This document shows, in pieces, positions 53,375 to 62,374 of a stretch of DNA of 64,000 nt. The stretch spans positions 1 to 64,000 of the forward strand of contig BBYL01000009.1 of NCBI GenBank assembly GCA_001570385.1, given 5' to 3'. A program made the position numbers and the translations under genes. How positions within the stretch are numbered: position 1 is the stretch's first letter; each line of letters starts with the position of its first letter. Source of the DNA: Microtetraspora glauca. GTDB lineage: Bacteria; Actinomycetota; Actinomycetes; Streptosporangiales; Streptosporangiaceae. The notes under the pieces are model-generated. The model worked only from the letters and a program-made list of their open reading frames with translations. It ran no database searches and was not told the origin of the DNA.

Positions 53375-53673
53375 GATCGGTGAGAACGTGGGGTAGACGT
53401 CGGAGGTCTGGCCGCCGACGCCGTAGAAGCTGGAGCCGGTCGACCAGGTGCTGTCGTTGATCAGCGGCTTGACTGGAACTGCTGCCCGGAGGGGATGCCC
53501 GTGATCGAGCACTCCCAGAGGTCGGCCGCCTTGTTGACGCAGTCCTGCCCACTGCTCCAGCTCAGGGGTGAGGTGTCGCCGCGGATGGTGATCCGGTTGC
53601 CCCAGCCCACGTTGTAGTGGACGCGCACCGTCGTCGTGACGGATGCCGGTGTGGACGAGGTAATGATCGCCAA
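53375..53673 (-). pseudogene. frameshifted carbohydrate-binding module remnant
   Basis: One frame reads VRVHYNVGWGNRITIRGDTS and on to LWECSITGIPSGQQFQ; one frame away the domain goes on with VKPLINDSTWSTGSSFYGVG and TSDVYPTF. This is the pattern of starch-binding-like beta-sandwich modules at the end of secreted actinobacterial enzymes. The frame break is near 53470, and no catalytic domain or signal peptide remains. Confidence 0.55.
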
Positions 53674-53762
53674 CGACAGCGTTCGGCTATGGGCCGGCCG
53701 GACCGGAGCGTTCCCTCACCGCCTTCGTGTTCCAGTCGTTCTCCGGACGGGTCCGCAAGCCG

Positions 53763-56555
53763 TCAAAGTGCCGAGGCTACGGAAGAAAGAGGCTGTTCCG
53801 TCCAGATGACCTTGCCGCTCGCGGTGTGGCGGGTGCCCCAGCGCTGGGCGAGTTGGGCGACGAGGAACAGGCCGCGTCCCCCTTCGTCGGTGGTGGCGGC
53901 GCGACGCAGTCGTGGAGAGGTGCCGCTGCCGTCGGAGACCTCGCAGATAAGTGTACGGTCGCGGAGCAGGCGCACCTGGATGGGGGCACCTGCGTGCCGG
54001 ATGGCGTTGGTGACCAGCTCACTGATCATCAACTCGGTGGAGAAAGTCAGTTCCTCTATGTCCCAGTCGGCCAGTTGCCGGGTGACCGCCGCGCGTATGC
54101 CGGAGACGGCCGCCGGATCGGCGGGCACGTCCCACTGAGCGACCTGCTGGGCGTTCAAGGCGCGGGTACGGGCGACGAGCAGGGCGACGTCGTCGCCCGG
54201 CTGGGCGGGAAGCAGGGCTCCGAGCAGCGCGTCGCAGGTCTCCTCCGGCGCGCGGTCGAGGTGGGTGAGAACGCGCCGCAACTGGTCGATCGCGATGTCG
54301 ATGTCGCGGTCGCGGTGTTCGATGAGCCCGTCGGTGTAGAGAACCAACTGGCTGCCCTCGGGCATCGCGATGTCGACGGTCTCAAAGGGCGCGCAGCCGA
54401 GGCCGAGGGGTGGTCCTGCGGGCACCTCGGGAAGTTCGACCACGCCGTCGGGAAGGACGAGCGCCGGCGCGGGGTGGCCCGCGCGGGCCATGGTGCAGCG
54501 TTGGGAGACCGGGTCGTAGACCGCGTACAGGCAGGTGGCGCCGATGATCCCGGCTCCGACCGCTCTGTCCGGGTCCTCGTCGAGGTCGAGTCGGCCGACG
54601 AGGTCGTCGAGGTGGGCTAGGACCTCGTCCACGGGCATGTCGAGGGCGGAGAAGTTCTGGACGGCGGTGCGCAGGCGGCCCATGGTAGCGGAGGCGTGGA
54701 GGCCGTGGCCGACGACGTCGCCGACGACCAGCGCCACGCGGGCGCCAGAGAGCGGGATGATGTCGAACCAGTCCCCGCCCACGCCGGCCTGCGCGGGCAG
54801 GTAGCGGTGCGCGGCCTCGACGGCGTTCTGCTCGGGCAGGCCGTGCGGCAGCAGGCTGCGTTGCAGAGTCAGGGCCGTCGTGCGTTCGAGGGTGTAGCGG
54901 CGGGCGTTGTCGATGCACACCGCGGCGCGGCCAGCCAATTCCTCAGCGAGGGATAGATCGTCCTCTTCGAAGGGCCCCCGGTGCTCCAGCCGGTAGAAGC
55001 TCGCCACGCCGAGAACGACGCCCCGGGCGAGCAGCGGAACGGCGATGGCCGAGTGGATTCCGCCCGCGCGGACCTTCTCGGCGCGTACGGGATCCTCGGG
55101 CAGCCATGCCGACCCGTGGGCCGGTAGTGGTGAGAGCACGGACTGGCCGGTCGCCAGGCACCGTGCCTGCGGCGTCGCCGGGACGAACGTGACCAGATCG
55201 CCGACCGAGTACAGGTGGGAGCCCTCGCTGACGGCGCCGAGCGCCACCCGGCGCAACACTCCGTGGACACTGGTCGGCTCCTCCCCCGTCAGCACGGCGT
55301 CCGGCAGATCGACGGTGACGAAGTCCGCGAGCCGCGGGATCGCGACCTCGGTCAGCTCCTCCGCGGTCCGGGTCACGTCGAGGGTGGTGCCTATGCGGAC
55401 GCCGGCTTCGGTGAGCAGTTCCAGACGCTGCCGGGCCAGCAGGGCGAGCCGGCCAACTCCCGGCTCGCCTACGGCGATCAGCCACTTGTCCGTGACACTG
55501 GGCGGCTCAGCGACGGCGGATCCCTCCGGAGAGGCGGTCGTGTACGGCGGCGACAGGGTGACCTGGCTCGGTGTGACGTTCTCGTCCGGCAGGGCGGGGG
55601 GAGCGGTGGTGGCCAGGCGCCGGAGCGCGCCGCCGGGCAGGACCGCCTCGACCGCGACACCGGTTTCCCCGGAGGGACTCGTCACCGGCCGGCTCAAAAG
55701 TGTGGCCGCCCGGCCGTGCGGGAGGGGCACCTCGACGATGGCCGCGTGTCCCAAGGAGATCAGCTCGGCGGCCTTCCCCTGCAGGATGAGCCGCTCGTGC
55801 CGGTTCAGCAGGTCGCCGCCCGACGCTCCCGGCGCCGGGAGCTCTCCTGCCTCCGACAGGAAGAGGGAGGCTGCACGAGCGCCGCCTGCCGCGCGGCGGG
55901 CCTGGAAGAACGTCTGGAGCAGGGCGCGCTCTCGGTCCGCGATCTGATCGAGCAGGCGCCGCTCGATGTTGCGGGCCGCCTCGCGGACGAGGGCCAGCAT
56001 CGCCGGATCGGCATCCTCACGTAGGCAGGTCAGGTCCAGCAGACCTCGGCTCTGCCCGCTGAGGGGGTCGCGGATGGGACTGCCCGCGCAGGTGAATATC
56101 TGCAGGGCTTCGACGTAGTGCTCGTGGCCGTGGATGAAGGCGGGCTTCCGCTCGACCAGCGCGGTGCCGATTCCGTTGGTGCCTGCGAACTGCTCGGCGT
56201 ATCCGAAGCCGGGGGCGAGCCCTCGCATGTTGAGCACTCTGTTCAGTGACGGGTTGGCGGTTCGGCGCGCGAGGATCCGCCCCTGCTCATCGCATAGGAG
56301 CACGCTCACCCGCATGCCGGAGAGAGTCGATTTCATCTGATCAAGCACGAGCCCGGCGGCGTGGATGAGATCGCTTTCTAGATCCAGATCCTGGTGGTAA
56401 GGGATGTCCACGTGGTCGGCCCGTATGCCCATGCTTTGGCAGCGCTGCCACGAGGTCAGAACCGATGTCCGCACGCCTGCGCCGGAGTGCCTACCCGTGA
56501 GGCGGCGCTCGAGGGCGTCGGTGAGAGCGTCGGTGTCATTCCATCCGGCCTTCAC
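53763..56555 (-). CDS. multi-domain SpoIIE/RsbU-type serine phosphatase with kinase-like ATPase domain
   Basis: A 930-residue signalling protein. Residues about 10-210 resemble the N-terminal sensor of AcoR-type activators (SWQRCQSMGI, FAGTNGIGTALVE, FTCAGSPIRDP). A GAF domain follows at about 395-560, then a PP2C-type SpoIIE domain at about 575-785 (AGVGGDWFDIIPL and GDVVGHGLHASATM with metal-binding Asp residues; LVLYTDGLIEHRD), then an anti-sigma-like HATPase at about 805-920 (ISELVTNAIRHAGAPI, GGRGLFLVAQLAQRWG). GTG 56555 is chosen with GGGGAG 8 bases upstream. It probably controls a sigma factor through an anti-anti-sigma partner encoded elsewhere. Confidence 0.88.
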   Translation of the reverse strand: MKAGWNDTDALTDALERRLTGRHSGAGVRTSVLTSWQRCQSMGIRADHVDIPYHQDLDLESDLIHAAGLVLDQMKSTLSGMRVSVLLCDEQGRILARRTANPSLNRVLNMRGLAPGFGYAEQFAGTNGIGTALVERKPAFIHGHEHYVEALQIFTCAGSPIRDPLSGQSRGLLDLTCLREDADPAMLALVREAARNIERRLLDQIADRERALLQTFFQARRAAGGARAASLFLSEAGELPAPGASGGDLLNRHERLILQGKAAELISLGHAAIVEVPLPHGRAATLLSRPVTSPSGETGVAVEAVLPGGALRRLATTAPPALPDENVTPSQVTLSPPYTTASPEGSAVAEPPSVTDKWLIAVGEPGVGRLALLARQRLELLTEAGVRIGTTLDVTRTAEELTEVAIPRLADFVTVDLPDAVLTGEEPTSVHGVLRRVALGAVSEGSHLYSVGDLVTFVPATPQARCLATGQSVLSPLPAHGSAWLPEDPVRAEKVRAGGIHSAIAVPLLARGVVLGVASFYRLEHRGPFEEDDLSLAEELAGRAAVCIDNARRYTLERTTALTLQRSLLPHGLPEQNAVEAAHRYLPAQAGVGGDWFDIIPLSGARVALVVGDVVGHGLHASATMGRLRTAVQNFSALDMPVDEVLAHLDDLVGRLDLDEDPDRAVGAGIIGATCLYAVYDPVSQRCTMARAGHPAPALVLPDGVVELPEVPAGPPLGLGCAPFETVDIAMPEGSQLVLYTDGLIEHRDRDIDIAIDQLRRVLTHLDRAPEETCDALLGALLPAQPGDDVALLVARTRALNAQQVAQWDVPADPAAVSGIRAAVTRQLADWDIEELTFSTELMISELVTNAIRHAGAPIQVRLLRDRTLICEVSDGSGTSPRLRRAATTDEGGRGLFLVAQLAQRWGTRHTASGKVIWTEQPLSSVASAL

Positions 56556-56804
56556 TTCGACCACTCCCCTCAAATGGTGGCGCCTGGATCATGACGCGGA
56601 GAATCCATTTGGACGTAACAGCATTCAAACGATTTGTTCACATAGGTGAAGTGTATTTATGCTGCGCAAAGCGGGGGGAGATACCTGCACTGGATTTCAT
56701 CGGCTTTCGCCAAAACGACAGGGTGTGTACGGACCCGTAAAACCCAGACTGATCACACCATTCACGCCCGGGCGCGAGCGCCGCCACCGGTGACACGGGC
56801 CAGC

Positions 56805-56879
56805 GGCCATGAGTCCCTCTGCGACCATCCGCACCGCGCGCTTACGCAGCTCTGCGGGATAGGGAGACTTGGCTGCCAT
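56805..56879 (-). pseudogene. first 25 codons of an IS3-family OrfA
   Basis: MAAKSPYPAELRKRAVRMVAEG is the standard start of IS3-family OrfA transposase proteins; after it the frame continues with unrelated residues to 56697. The remaining OrfA and OrfB are gone. The region upstream of this start is interrupted by the IS4-like element at 56944-58228. Confidence 0.65.
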
Positions 56880-56933
56880 GACTCGATCCTCTCAAGGGAA
56901 CGAGCCTCCATCGAAGCCGGAGAGCTTCACATG

Positions 56934-56943
56934 GGGCTTGATT
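56934..56943 (+). repeat. 10-bp target site duplication, left copy
   Basis: GGGCTTGATT abuts the left terminal repeat of the IS4-like element and is repeated exactly at 58229-58238 beside the right terminal repeat. Confidence 0.85.
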
Positions 56944-57099
56944 CAAGGCCGGGTAGTTAAGGCGCTCGTGGCGCTATCAAGAACGTGATTTCCCCAGACA
57001 GGGGAACGGCGATCCACTAGACAGGTGATCTTCCACAACCATCCGTCGAAGAACTGGATCTCCGTTGATCCGCCCAGGACGTCGACGGGTATCGGAGCG

Positions 57100-57991
57100 A
57101 GACCGGCCGCCGGCCGGACATCACCGGCGCCCGCGGTCTTCGGCCCCACCAGCGAAGGCGAGACCGGCTATGCCCGGCGCCTGCTGTATCTGCTGAAGCC
57201 GGACATGCTGGTGTTATGGGATAAGGGCTTCGACAGCAACGCCTTCCTCGCCCAGGTCGCCGCCACCGGCGCGCAGATCCTCGGCCGGCTGCGCAGCAAC
57301 CGGCGCACCCCCGTCCTGACCCTGTTCGCCGACGGCTCCTACCTCACGACGGTCGGCACCCTCCAGATACGCGTCGTCGAGGCCCAAGTGACCGTGACTT
57401 GCGCAGACGGCACCATCTTCACCGGCTCCTACCGGCCGGCCACTACATTGACCGACGCACGCCGCTATCCAGCCGCCGCCCTCGTCCAAGCTCCACCATC
57501 AGCGATGGGAACACGAGTCGGCCTGCTACGCGCTGCGTCACACCATCATGCAGGGGCGAGCGCTGCCCTCAGGTGATGCCGCCGGGCTGGAGCAGAAGAT
57601 GTGGTCGGTGCTCACGCTCTACCAACTCCTTCGTACGGTGATGGTCGACGCCGCCGAGTCCCGGCCCGGCACCGACCCGGACCGCTGCGGCTTCTCCATC
57701 GCCCTGCGCACCGCGCGCGATCTGGTCGTTCAAGCCGCAGGCCTCCCCGACCGCGGCACCAACCTGGTCGGAGTCATCGGGCGCCGTATCCTGGCCCATC
57801 TGCTTCCGTCCCGCCGCCCGCGGGTGAGCACCCGCAAGGTCAAGTCACCGATCTCTCGCTACAACGAACGACGCGACGATGGCCGACCCGACCGCAGCCA
57901 GCCCGTCACCGCTCTCACCATCACCGTCCTTGCAGCGCCTACGGAACCCCCGCTTCCATGGCGTCCCGAGACGACCGGCTCACCGCACTGA
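57100..57991 (+). pseudogene. IS4-family transposase, N-terminally deleted and frameshifted
   Basis: Readable segments are ARRLLYLLKPDMLVLWDKGF with DSNAFLAQVAATGAQILGRL, and, one frame on, HHQRWEHESACYALRHTIMQ and AGLEQKMWSVLTLYQLLRT. The second carries the YREK-like region with the catalytic Glu of IS4 enzymes (RWEHE). The frame changes near 57490. The VFAPGHLGELTQ start typical of the family is absent here. Inactive. Confidence 0.75.
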
Positions 57992-58215
57992 CCGACCGCC
58001 GTCGGGAAAAGGTCCTGGCCCTGCTTCAGGAAGACCCCGGCCGGTCCTGGCGCCCCCGGGACATCGCCCGCTACCTGGGCGACATCACCCTCGCCACCAT
58101 GTATCGACAGCTCTCACGATGGGCCGAAAACGGCCTCATCCTCAAGATCGATTCTGGCCTCTACACCGCCGCGACACATTCGCTAGTTGCCTTGCCAAAG
58201 CCGCAGAAACGCTAA
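57958..58215 (+). CDS. small helix-turn-helix protein carried inside the IS4-like element
   Basis: An 85-residue protein: MASRDDRLTALTDRRREKVL, then GRSWRPRDIARYLGDITLAT and MYRQLSRWAENGLILKIDSG. The layout is a winged-helix DNA-binding domain (three helices and a wing ending at LYTA). Its ATG overlaps the transposase remnant by 34 bp in another frame and its TAA is the first three bases of the right terminal repeat, so it belongs wholly to the element. It might regulate transposase expression or bind the ends. Confidence 0.55.
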   Translation: MASRDDRLTALTDRRREKVLALLQEDPGRSWRPRDIARYLGDITLATMYRQLSRWAENGLILKIDSGLYTAATHSLVALPKPQKR

Positions 58216-58228
58216 CTACCCGGCCTTG

Positions 58229-58238
58229 GGGCTTGATT
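58229..58238 (+). repeat. 10-bp target site duplication, right copy
   Basis: GGGCTTGATT directly follows the right terminal repeat and equals 56934-56943. Joining the two flanks restores the upstream region of the IS3 OrfA remnant. Confidence 0.85.
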
Positions 58239-58352
58239 CGGTTTGACGGACACCCGAGATCAGGGGTTCGCCCCAGGAAGGACGTCCGTCATGGAGGACG
58301 TGAGGAAGAAGCGCTGCCGAGAGGAGCGTGGGAGACACCGACACCACGGCGG

Positions 58353-60716
58353 TCAGGAAGCGCCGGCCCGCTGCTTCTCGGCGGAGCGTTTCTGCTCTTC
58401 CACCCACACCGCGATCTGGGTACGCGAGTTGAACCCGAGCTTGCCCAGGATGTGCTCGATGTGCCCCTCCGCGGTGCGCTGCGCGATCACCAGCGTGGTC
58501 GCGATCTCCTTGTTGCTCATGCCCTGGGCGACGAGCTGGGCGATCTCCGTCTCTCGCCGCGTCAGCGGCGACGCCTCCGCTGGAGGTTCCGCACGCTCCT
58601 TCTTCGGCGCCGCCTCCTCCAGGGCGTAGGCGATCGCGTCCTCGGAGGAGAGCTTGGCGCCCTGTGCGAGCGCGCCGCGGAACGCGGCCTCTCCGATAGC
58701 CGCACGTGTCAGCGCTTCACATTCGTCGTGGTAGCGCATCAGGTACGCGTAGCTGCCCATGGGGATGCCCATCTCGCCCCAGATGTTCTGCAGGGCGCCC
58801 AGCAACAGGCCCGCCCTCTGATGCCGCTTCTCCGTGGCGGCGATCCAGGACAGCACCTCGCAGCTCAGCCCGACACCGAGCAGGTTGTTGTACGACGTGT
58901 TGGACCGGAGGCCTTTCTTCTCCAGGTCGGCGGCTCGGGCGGTGTCGCCCCGGCGCCAGTACTCGATCCCGAGCGCTATCTCCGCGTAAGACCTGAGCCA
59001 GTGTTCCTTGTAGGCGTCGCACAGCTCGATACACCGCCTGGCGTACGCCATCGTCGCGGAGGAGTCCCCCAGAACCGAGCAGGCGACGCAGAGCCGGACA
59101 AGCGTCAGCGCCTCGCCCAACGGATCACCGGCCGACCGGAGACGATCGAGGGCCTCCCCGTAGCAGGCGAGTGCCTTCTCCGAGTCTCCCCGGAACAGGG
59201 CGATACCTCCCAAGAAGATCGAGGCGTACCCGAGGACCCGGTCCAGCCCCAGCCGCTCGCCGATGGCGCGGCTCTCGGTCAGCATCGCGTCCGCACAGTC
59301 GATCTTGCCCTGGATGATGGCCAGCCAGGCGTTGGCGCTCAGCGCCATGGCGCGTCCCCCGGTCGGCTCGCGCTCCGCGGTGAGGCCCCTGTCCAGCCAG
59401 TGGCGTCCCTCCTTCATGAAGTAGCCGTTGAGCCAGTGGTTGCGGAGATCAGTCGCCATCCGCAGGCCGATGTCGGTATCGCCCTCGGCGAAGCAGTACT
59501 CCAGGGCGGCCCGAAGGTTGGCGTGTTCGCGCTGGAGCCGCAGGAAGCACGCCGTCTCTTCCGGGCCGAACAACCGCCGGTCCATTTCCGCCGCGAGGTT
59601 TCGGTAGTAGTCCCGGTGCCGGCGCCGCACCGCGGCCTCCTGGCCCGAGGCGGCCAGCTGCTCCCTTCCGTAGTGACGGATCGTGTCCAGCAGGCGGTAG
59701 CGCATCGGCGAGACATCGTCGTCGGCGACCAGGATCGACTTGTCGACCAGCCTGATCACCAGGTCGATGACGTCGTCCCTGGCGATGTCCTCCCCTGAGC
59801 AGACCTCCTCGGCCGCGTCGAGATCGAGGCCCCCGGAAAAGACCGAGACGCGTGCCCACAGCGACCGCTCCTGCTCGGTGCACAGGTCATAGCTCCAGTC
59901 GATCAGCGCGCGCAGCGTCCTGTGGCGGGGGAGTGCCGTCCGGGACCCGGAGGTGAGCAGCCGGAAGCGCTGGTCCAGCCGATCGAGCAGCTGGTCGAGC
60001 GACAGCGCCCGCAGCCGTACAGCGGCCAGCTCGATCGCGAGCGGTATGCCGTCCAGCCTGCGGCAGATCCGCTCGACCGTCTCCTGGTTGTCCTCGGTGA
60101 CGGTGAACGTGGGGACGACGGAGACGGCGCGCTCGGCGAACAGCCGCACCGCGTCGTACTCCGCCACCGACTGCGGCGGCGGGGGCCGGTCACCCATGTC
60201 GGGAAGCGCCATTGTGGGCACGGGGAAGACCTGCTCGCCCGTGACCCTCAACGGCTGCCTGCTGGTGGCGAGGACGCGCAGATCCGACGTCTCCCGTGTG
60301 AGGGTCGCCACCAGAACGGCGCACGCCTGCAACAAGTGCTCGCAGTTGTCCAGGACGATCAGCATCTGCTTGTTCCTGAGACGTTCGGCGAGCACCTCCA
60401 AGGATGGCTTCGACGACCAGTCCCGCACGTCCAGGGCCTCGGCCACGGTCTGGCTCAGCACGCCGGGATCGTCCAGCGCCGCCAGGTCGACCACCCACAC
60501 ACCGTCCGGGAACGCCCGGTGCACCTCGGCCGCGACCCGCAGGGCGAGGCGTGTCTTGCCCACCCCTCCCGGCCCCGTCAAGGTGACGACGCGCGACTGG
60601 GACAGCAGCCTCTTGGCCTCGGCCAACTCGTGCCGCCGCCCCACGAAACTCGTCATCTCGGTGGGCAGCCCGCCGAGACGCGATCGCCTTGAACCCTGGG
60701 ATGTCACCGCCGCCAT
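58353..60716 (-). CDS. AAA ATPase-type LuxR-family regulator
   Basis: A 787-residue protein. TSFVGRRHELAEAKRLL leads into an NTPase domain with Walker A GPGGVGKT at 48-55 and MLIVLDNCEHLL as Walker B; a winged and TPR-like central part with repeated helices (DTARAADLEKKG, RAGLLLGALQNIWGEMG) follows, and a LuxR helix-turn-helix closes the protein (LTRRETEIAQLVAQGMSNKE, RTAEGHIEHILGKLGF) at about 720-775. It is of the AfsR/LAL-like kind that binds ATP and activates transcription. It stands alone, so its targets are unknown. Confidence 0.9.
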   Translation of the reverse strand: MAAVTSQGSRRSRLGGLPTEMTSFVGRRHELAEAKRLLSQSRVVTLTGPGGVGKTRLALRVAAEVHRAFPDGVWVVDLAALDDPGVLSQTVAEALDVRDWSSKPSLEVLAERLRNKQMLIVLDNCEHLLQACAVLVATLTRETSDLRVLATSRQPLRVTGEQVFPVPTMALPDMGDRPPPPQSVAEYDAVRLFAERAVSVVPTFTVTEDNQETVERICRRLDGIPLAIELAAVRLRALSLDQLLDRLDQRFRLLTSGSRTALPRHRTLRALIDWSYDLCTEQERSLWARVSVFSGGLDLDAAEEVCSGEDIARDDVIDLVIRLVDKSILVADDDVSPMRYRLLDTIRHYGREQLAASGQEAAVRRRHRDYYRNLAAEMDRRLFGPEETACFLRLQREHANLRAALEYCFAEGDTDIGLRMATDLRNHWLNGYFMKEGRHWLDRGLTAEREPTGGRAMALSANAWLAIIQGKIDCADAMLTESRAIGERLGLDRVLGYASIFLGGIALFRGDSEKALACYGEALDRLRSAGDPLGEALTLVRLCVACSVLGDSSATMAYARRCIELCDAYKEHWLRSYAEIALGIEYWRRGDTARAADLEKKGLRSNTSYNNLLGVGLSCEVLSWIAATEKRHQRAGLLLGALQNIWGEMGIPMGSYAYLMRYHDECEALTRAAIGEAAFRGALAQGAKLSSEDAIAYALEEAAPKKERAEPPAEASPLTRRETEIAQLVAQGMSNKEIATTLVIAQRTAEGHIEHILGKLGFNSRTQIAVWVEEQKRSAEKQRAGAS

Positions 60717-61590
60717 GGAATGCCTCGCGGATCGCCGAGAACGGAGTCGGACCCGACTAAATCCAGGCTATGCCCTTCTTTGTGCGTTTGCGGACCGGAT
60801 CAGGCGGGCGCGGACGGCCTCTCCTCCACTTCCATCACTTCGTCGCCTCGGAGACGAAGAGATGTACGGTGACCCGAGCCGCACCTGTACCGCTTCAAAA
60901 CTCGTCGTATGGGGCTTGCACGGGAGTTCTCCGGAGCGGCTACGCGGCTCGGTGGTGCTCGTTGATCAGCGCGCCGAGCACCTTCCGACGTTCGAATCCT
61001 CTTGATGTCGAGCCGGCCATGTCTCGCGAGACCAGCCCTCATAATCGCACGCCGCCGACGGTCCTTGGCATTGTCTACGTCGATCGTGCACACACCACTC
61101 GGCGCAGGAGTTACGTCAGCGCGCCGAGACAGTTTCGGATGCACGGTGGCTACAACTCCGGCGACGTCGCCGACCGGGGTCGCGGCCCGTCGGGCTCGGC
61201 CGGCGTCGCATCCGCGCACCCTACAGGAGCGATCGGCGGCCAACCGACTCGCGTCCGAGCCGAGCGCCGAGGGCAGTCTCGTAGAGCGAACCGCTGTATG
61301 GCGATGTGCGGGTGCGGGATCGATGTCCCAGCAGCGATCAACTCTCTCGACGGCCGACAGGGGCACGATGAGCGTGGGATGTACGATCTACACCTCCGAC
61401 TCGCACCTCGGTCTTCGGCTGCCGAGGTATGCCGAGCATCTTCCGACAACGCTGCCCCGATGTTGAGGGAGCTGTCGTCGGCCTGAGAATCTTGTCAGCC
61501 GGCCTACGCCTCCGTGCTGCTGGGGCCAGCTACCACCTACGCCGCTGACCGCCGCGCACCTCCCCTGAGAAACAGAATCAAGGAGACGAC
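60717..61590. other. 874-bp interval with no intact gene
   Basis: Several overlapping frames exist on the plus strand, but none has a ribosome site or known family. A short part near 61380-61440 may be the start of a lost amidohydrolase (listed separately). The last 30 bp carry the AAGGAG ribosome site of the SDR gene. Confidence 0.45.
61367..61460 (+). pseudogene. possible amidohydrolase N-terminal scrap
   Basis: The frame reads TMSVGCTIYTSDSHLGLRLP then RYAEHLP. The TSDSHLG part resembles the ISSDSHxG start of amidohydrolase-2 proteins, whose Asp/His bind metal, followed by a YxxYL segment. A stop follows within 20 codons. Weak evidence. Confidence 0.25.
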
Positions 61591-62352
61591 ATGAGCAACA
61601 CCAACGGCCGTATCGCGATCGTCACCGGGGCCGCCCGCGGAATCGGTGCCGCCATCGCACAGCGACTTGCCGCAGACGGCCTTGCCGTGGCTGTGCTCGA
61701 CCTCGACGAGGCTTCCTCCAAGTCGGTCGTCGACGTGATCGAGTCCGCCGGCGGTCGTGCGCTGCCGGTCGGCGTTGACGTCTCTGACGCGGCCAGTGTC
61801 GATGCCGCGGTGACCCGGGTGGCCGAAGAGCTCGGCGACCCGACCGTGCTGGTCAACAACGCTGGCGTCACCCGCGACAACCTGCTCTTCAAGATGAGCG
61901 ACGAGGACTGGGACTCAGTGATGAACGTCCATCTGCGCGGGTCGTTCCTCATGAGCCGTGCCGTTCAGCGCTACATGACCGCTCACAAGTGGGGTCGCAT
62001 CGTCAACCTCTCCAGCACCTCCGCGCTGGGTAACCGCGGTCAGGCCAACTACTCCGCGGCCAAGGCCGGTATCCAGGGCTTCACCAAGACCCTGGCCATC
62101 GAGCTCGGGAAGTTCGGCGTCACCGTGAACGCGATCGCCCCGGGCTTCATCGAGACCGAGATGACCGCCGCGACCGCCGAGCGGGTCGGCGTCACGTTCG
62201 AGGAGTTCAAGGCCGCGGCCGCCGCGCAGATCCCGGTAGGCCGCACCGGCAAGCCGGAGGACATCGCCCACACGGTGTCGTTCTTCGTCAGCGAAGGGGC
62301 GGCCTTCGTCTCCGGCCAGGTCATATACGTCGCCGGCGGCCCCCGCGCCTGA
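61591..62352 (+). CDS. 3-oxoacyl-[acyl-carrier-protein]/acyl-CoA reductase, FabG-like SDR
   Basis: A 253-residue SDR with TGAARGIG (about 13-20), NNAGVTRDNLLFKM, Ser in NLSSTSALG and YSAAKAG with Tyr/Lys, the classic FabG/PhaB pattern. The DLDE segment after strand two suggests NAD preference. AAGGAG lies 8 bases before the ATG. A MaoC-type hydratase follows 22 bp later, an actinobacterial pairing used in acyl-chain reduction or beta-oxidation. Confidence 0.92.
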   Translation: MSNTNGRIAIVTGAARGIGAAIAQRLAADGLAVAVLDLDEASSKSVVDVIESAGGRALPVGVDVSDAASVDAAVTRVAEELGDPTVLVNNAGVTRDNLLFKMSDEDWDSVMNVHLRGSFLMSRAVQRYMTAHKWGRIVNLSSTSALGNRGQANYSAAKAGIQGFTKTLAIELGKFGVTVNAIAPGFIETEMTAATAERVGVTFEEFKAAAAAQIPVGRTGKPEDIAHTVSFFVSEGAAFVSGQVIYVAGGPRA

Positions 62353-62374
62353 GCGTGCGCCACGCAGGAGAGGA

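Larger units (their letters stand above)
56944..58228 (+). mobile_element. IS4-like insertion sequence with intact ends and a broken transposase
   Basis: The ends are perfect 16-bp inverted repeats: CAAGGCCGGGTAGTTA at 56944-56959 and TAACTACCCGGCCTTG at 58213-58228. A 10-bp direct repeat flanks them on both sides, as expected for IS4-family transposition. The 1,285 bp between contain only the C-terminal part of the transposase (frameshifted) and a small helix-turn-helix gene whose stop codon lies in the right repeat. The N-terminal transposase half is missing, so the copy has decayed by internal deletion after insertion. Confidence 0.82.
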
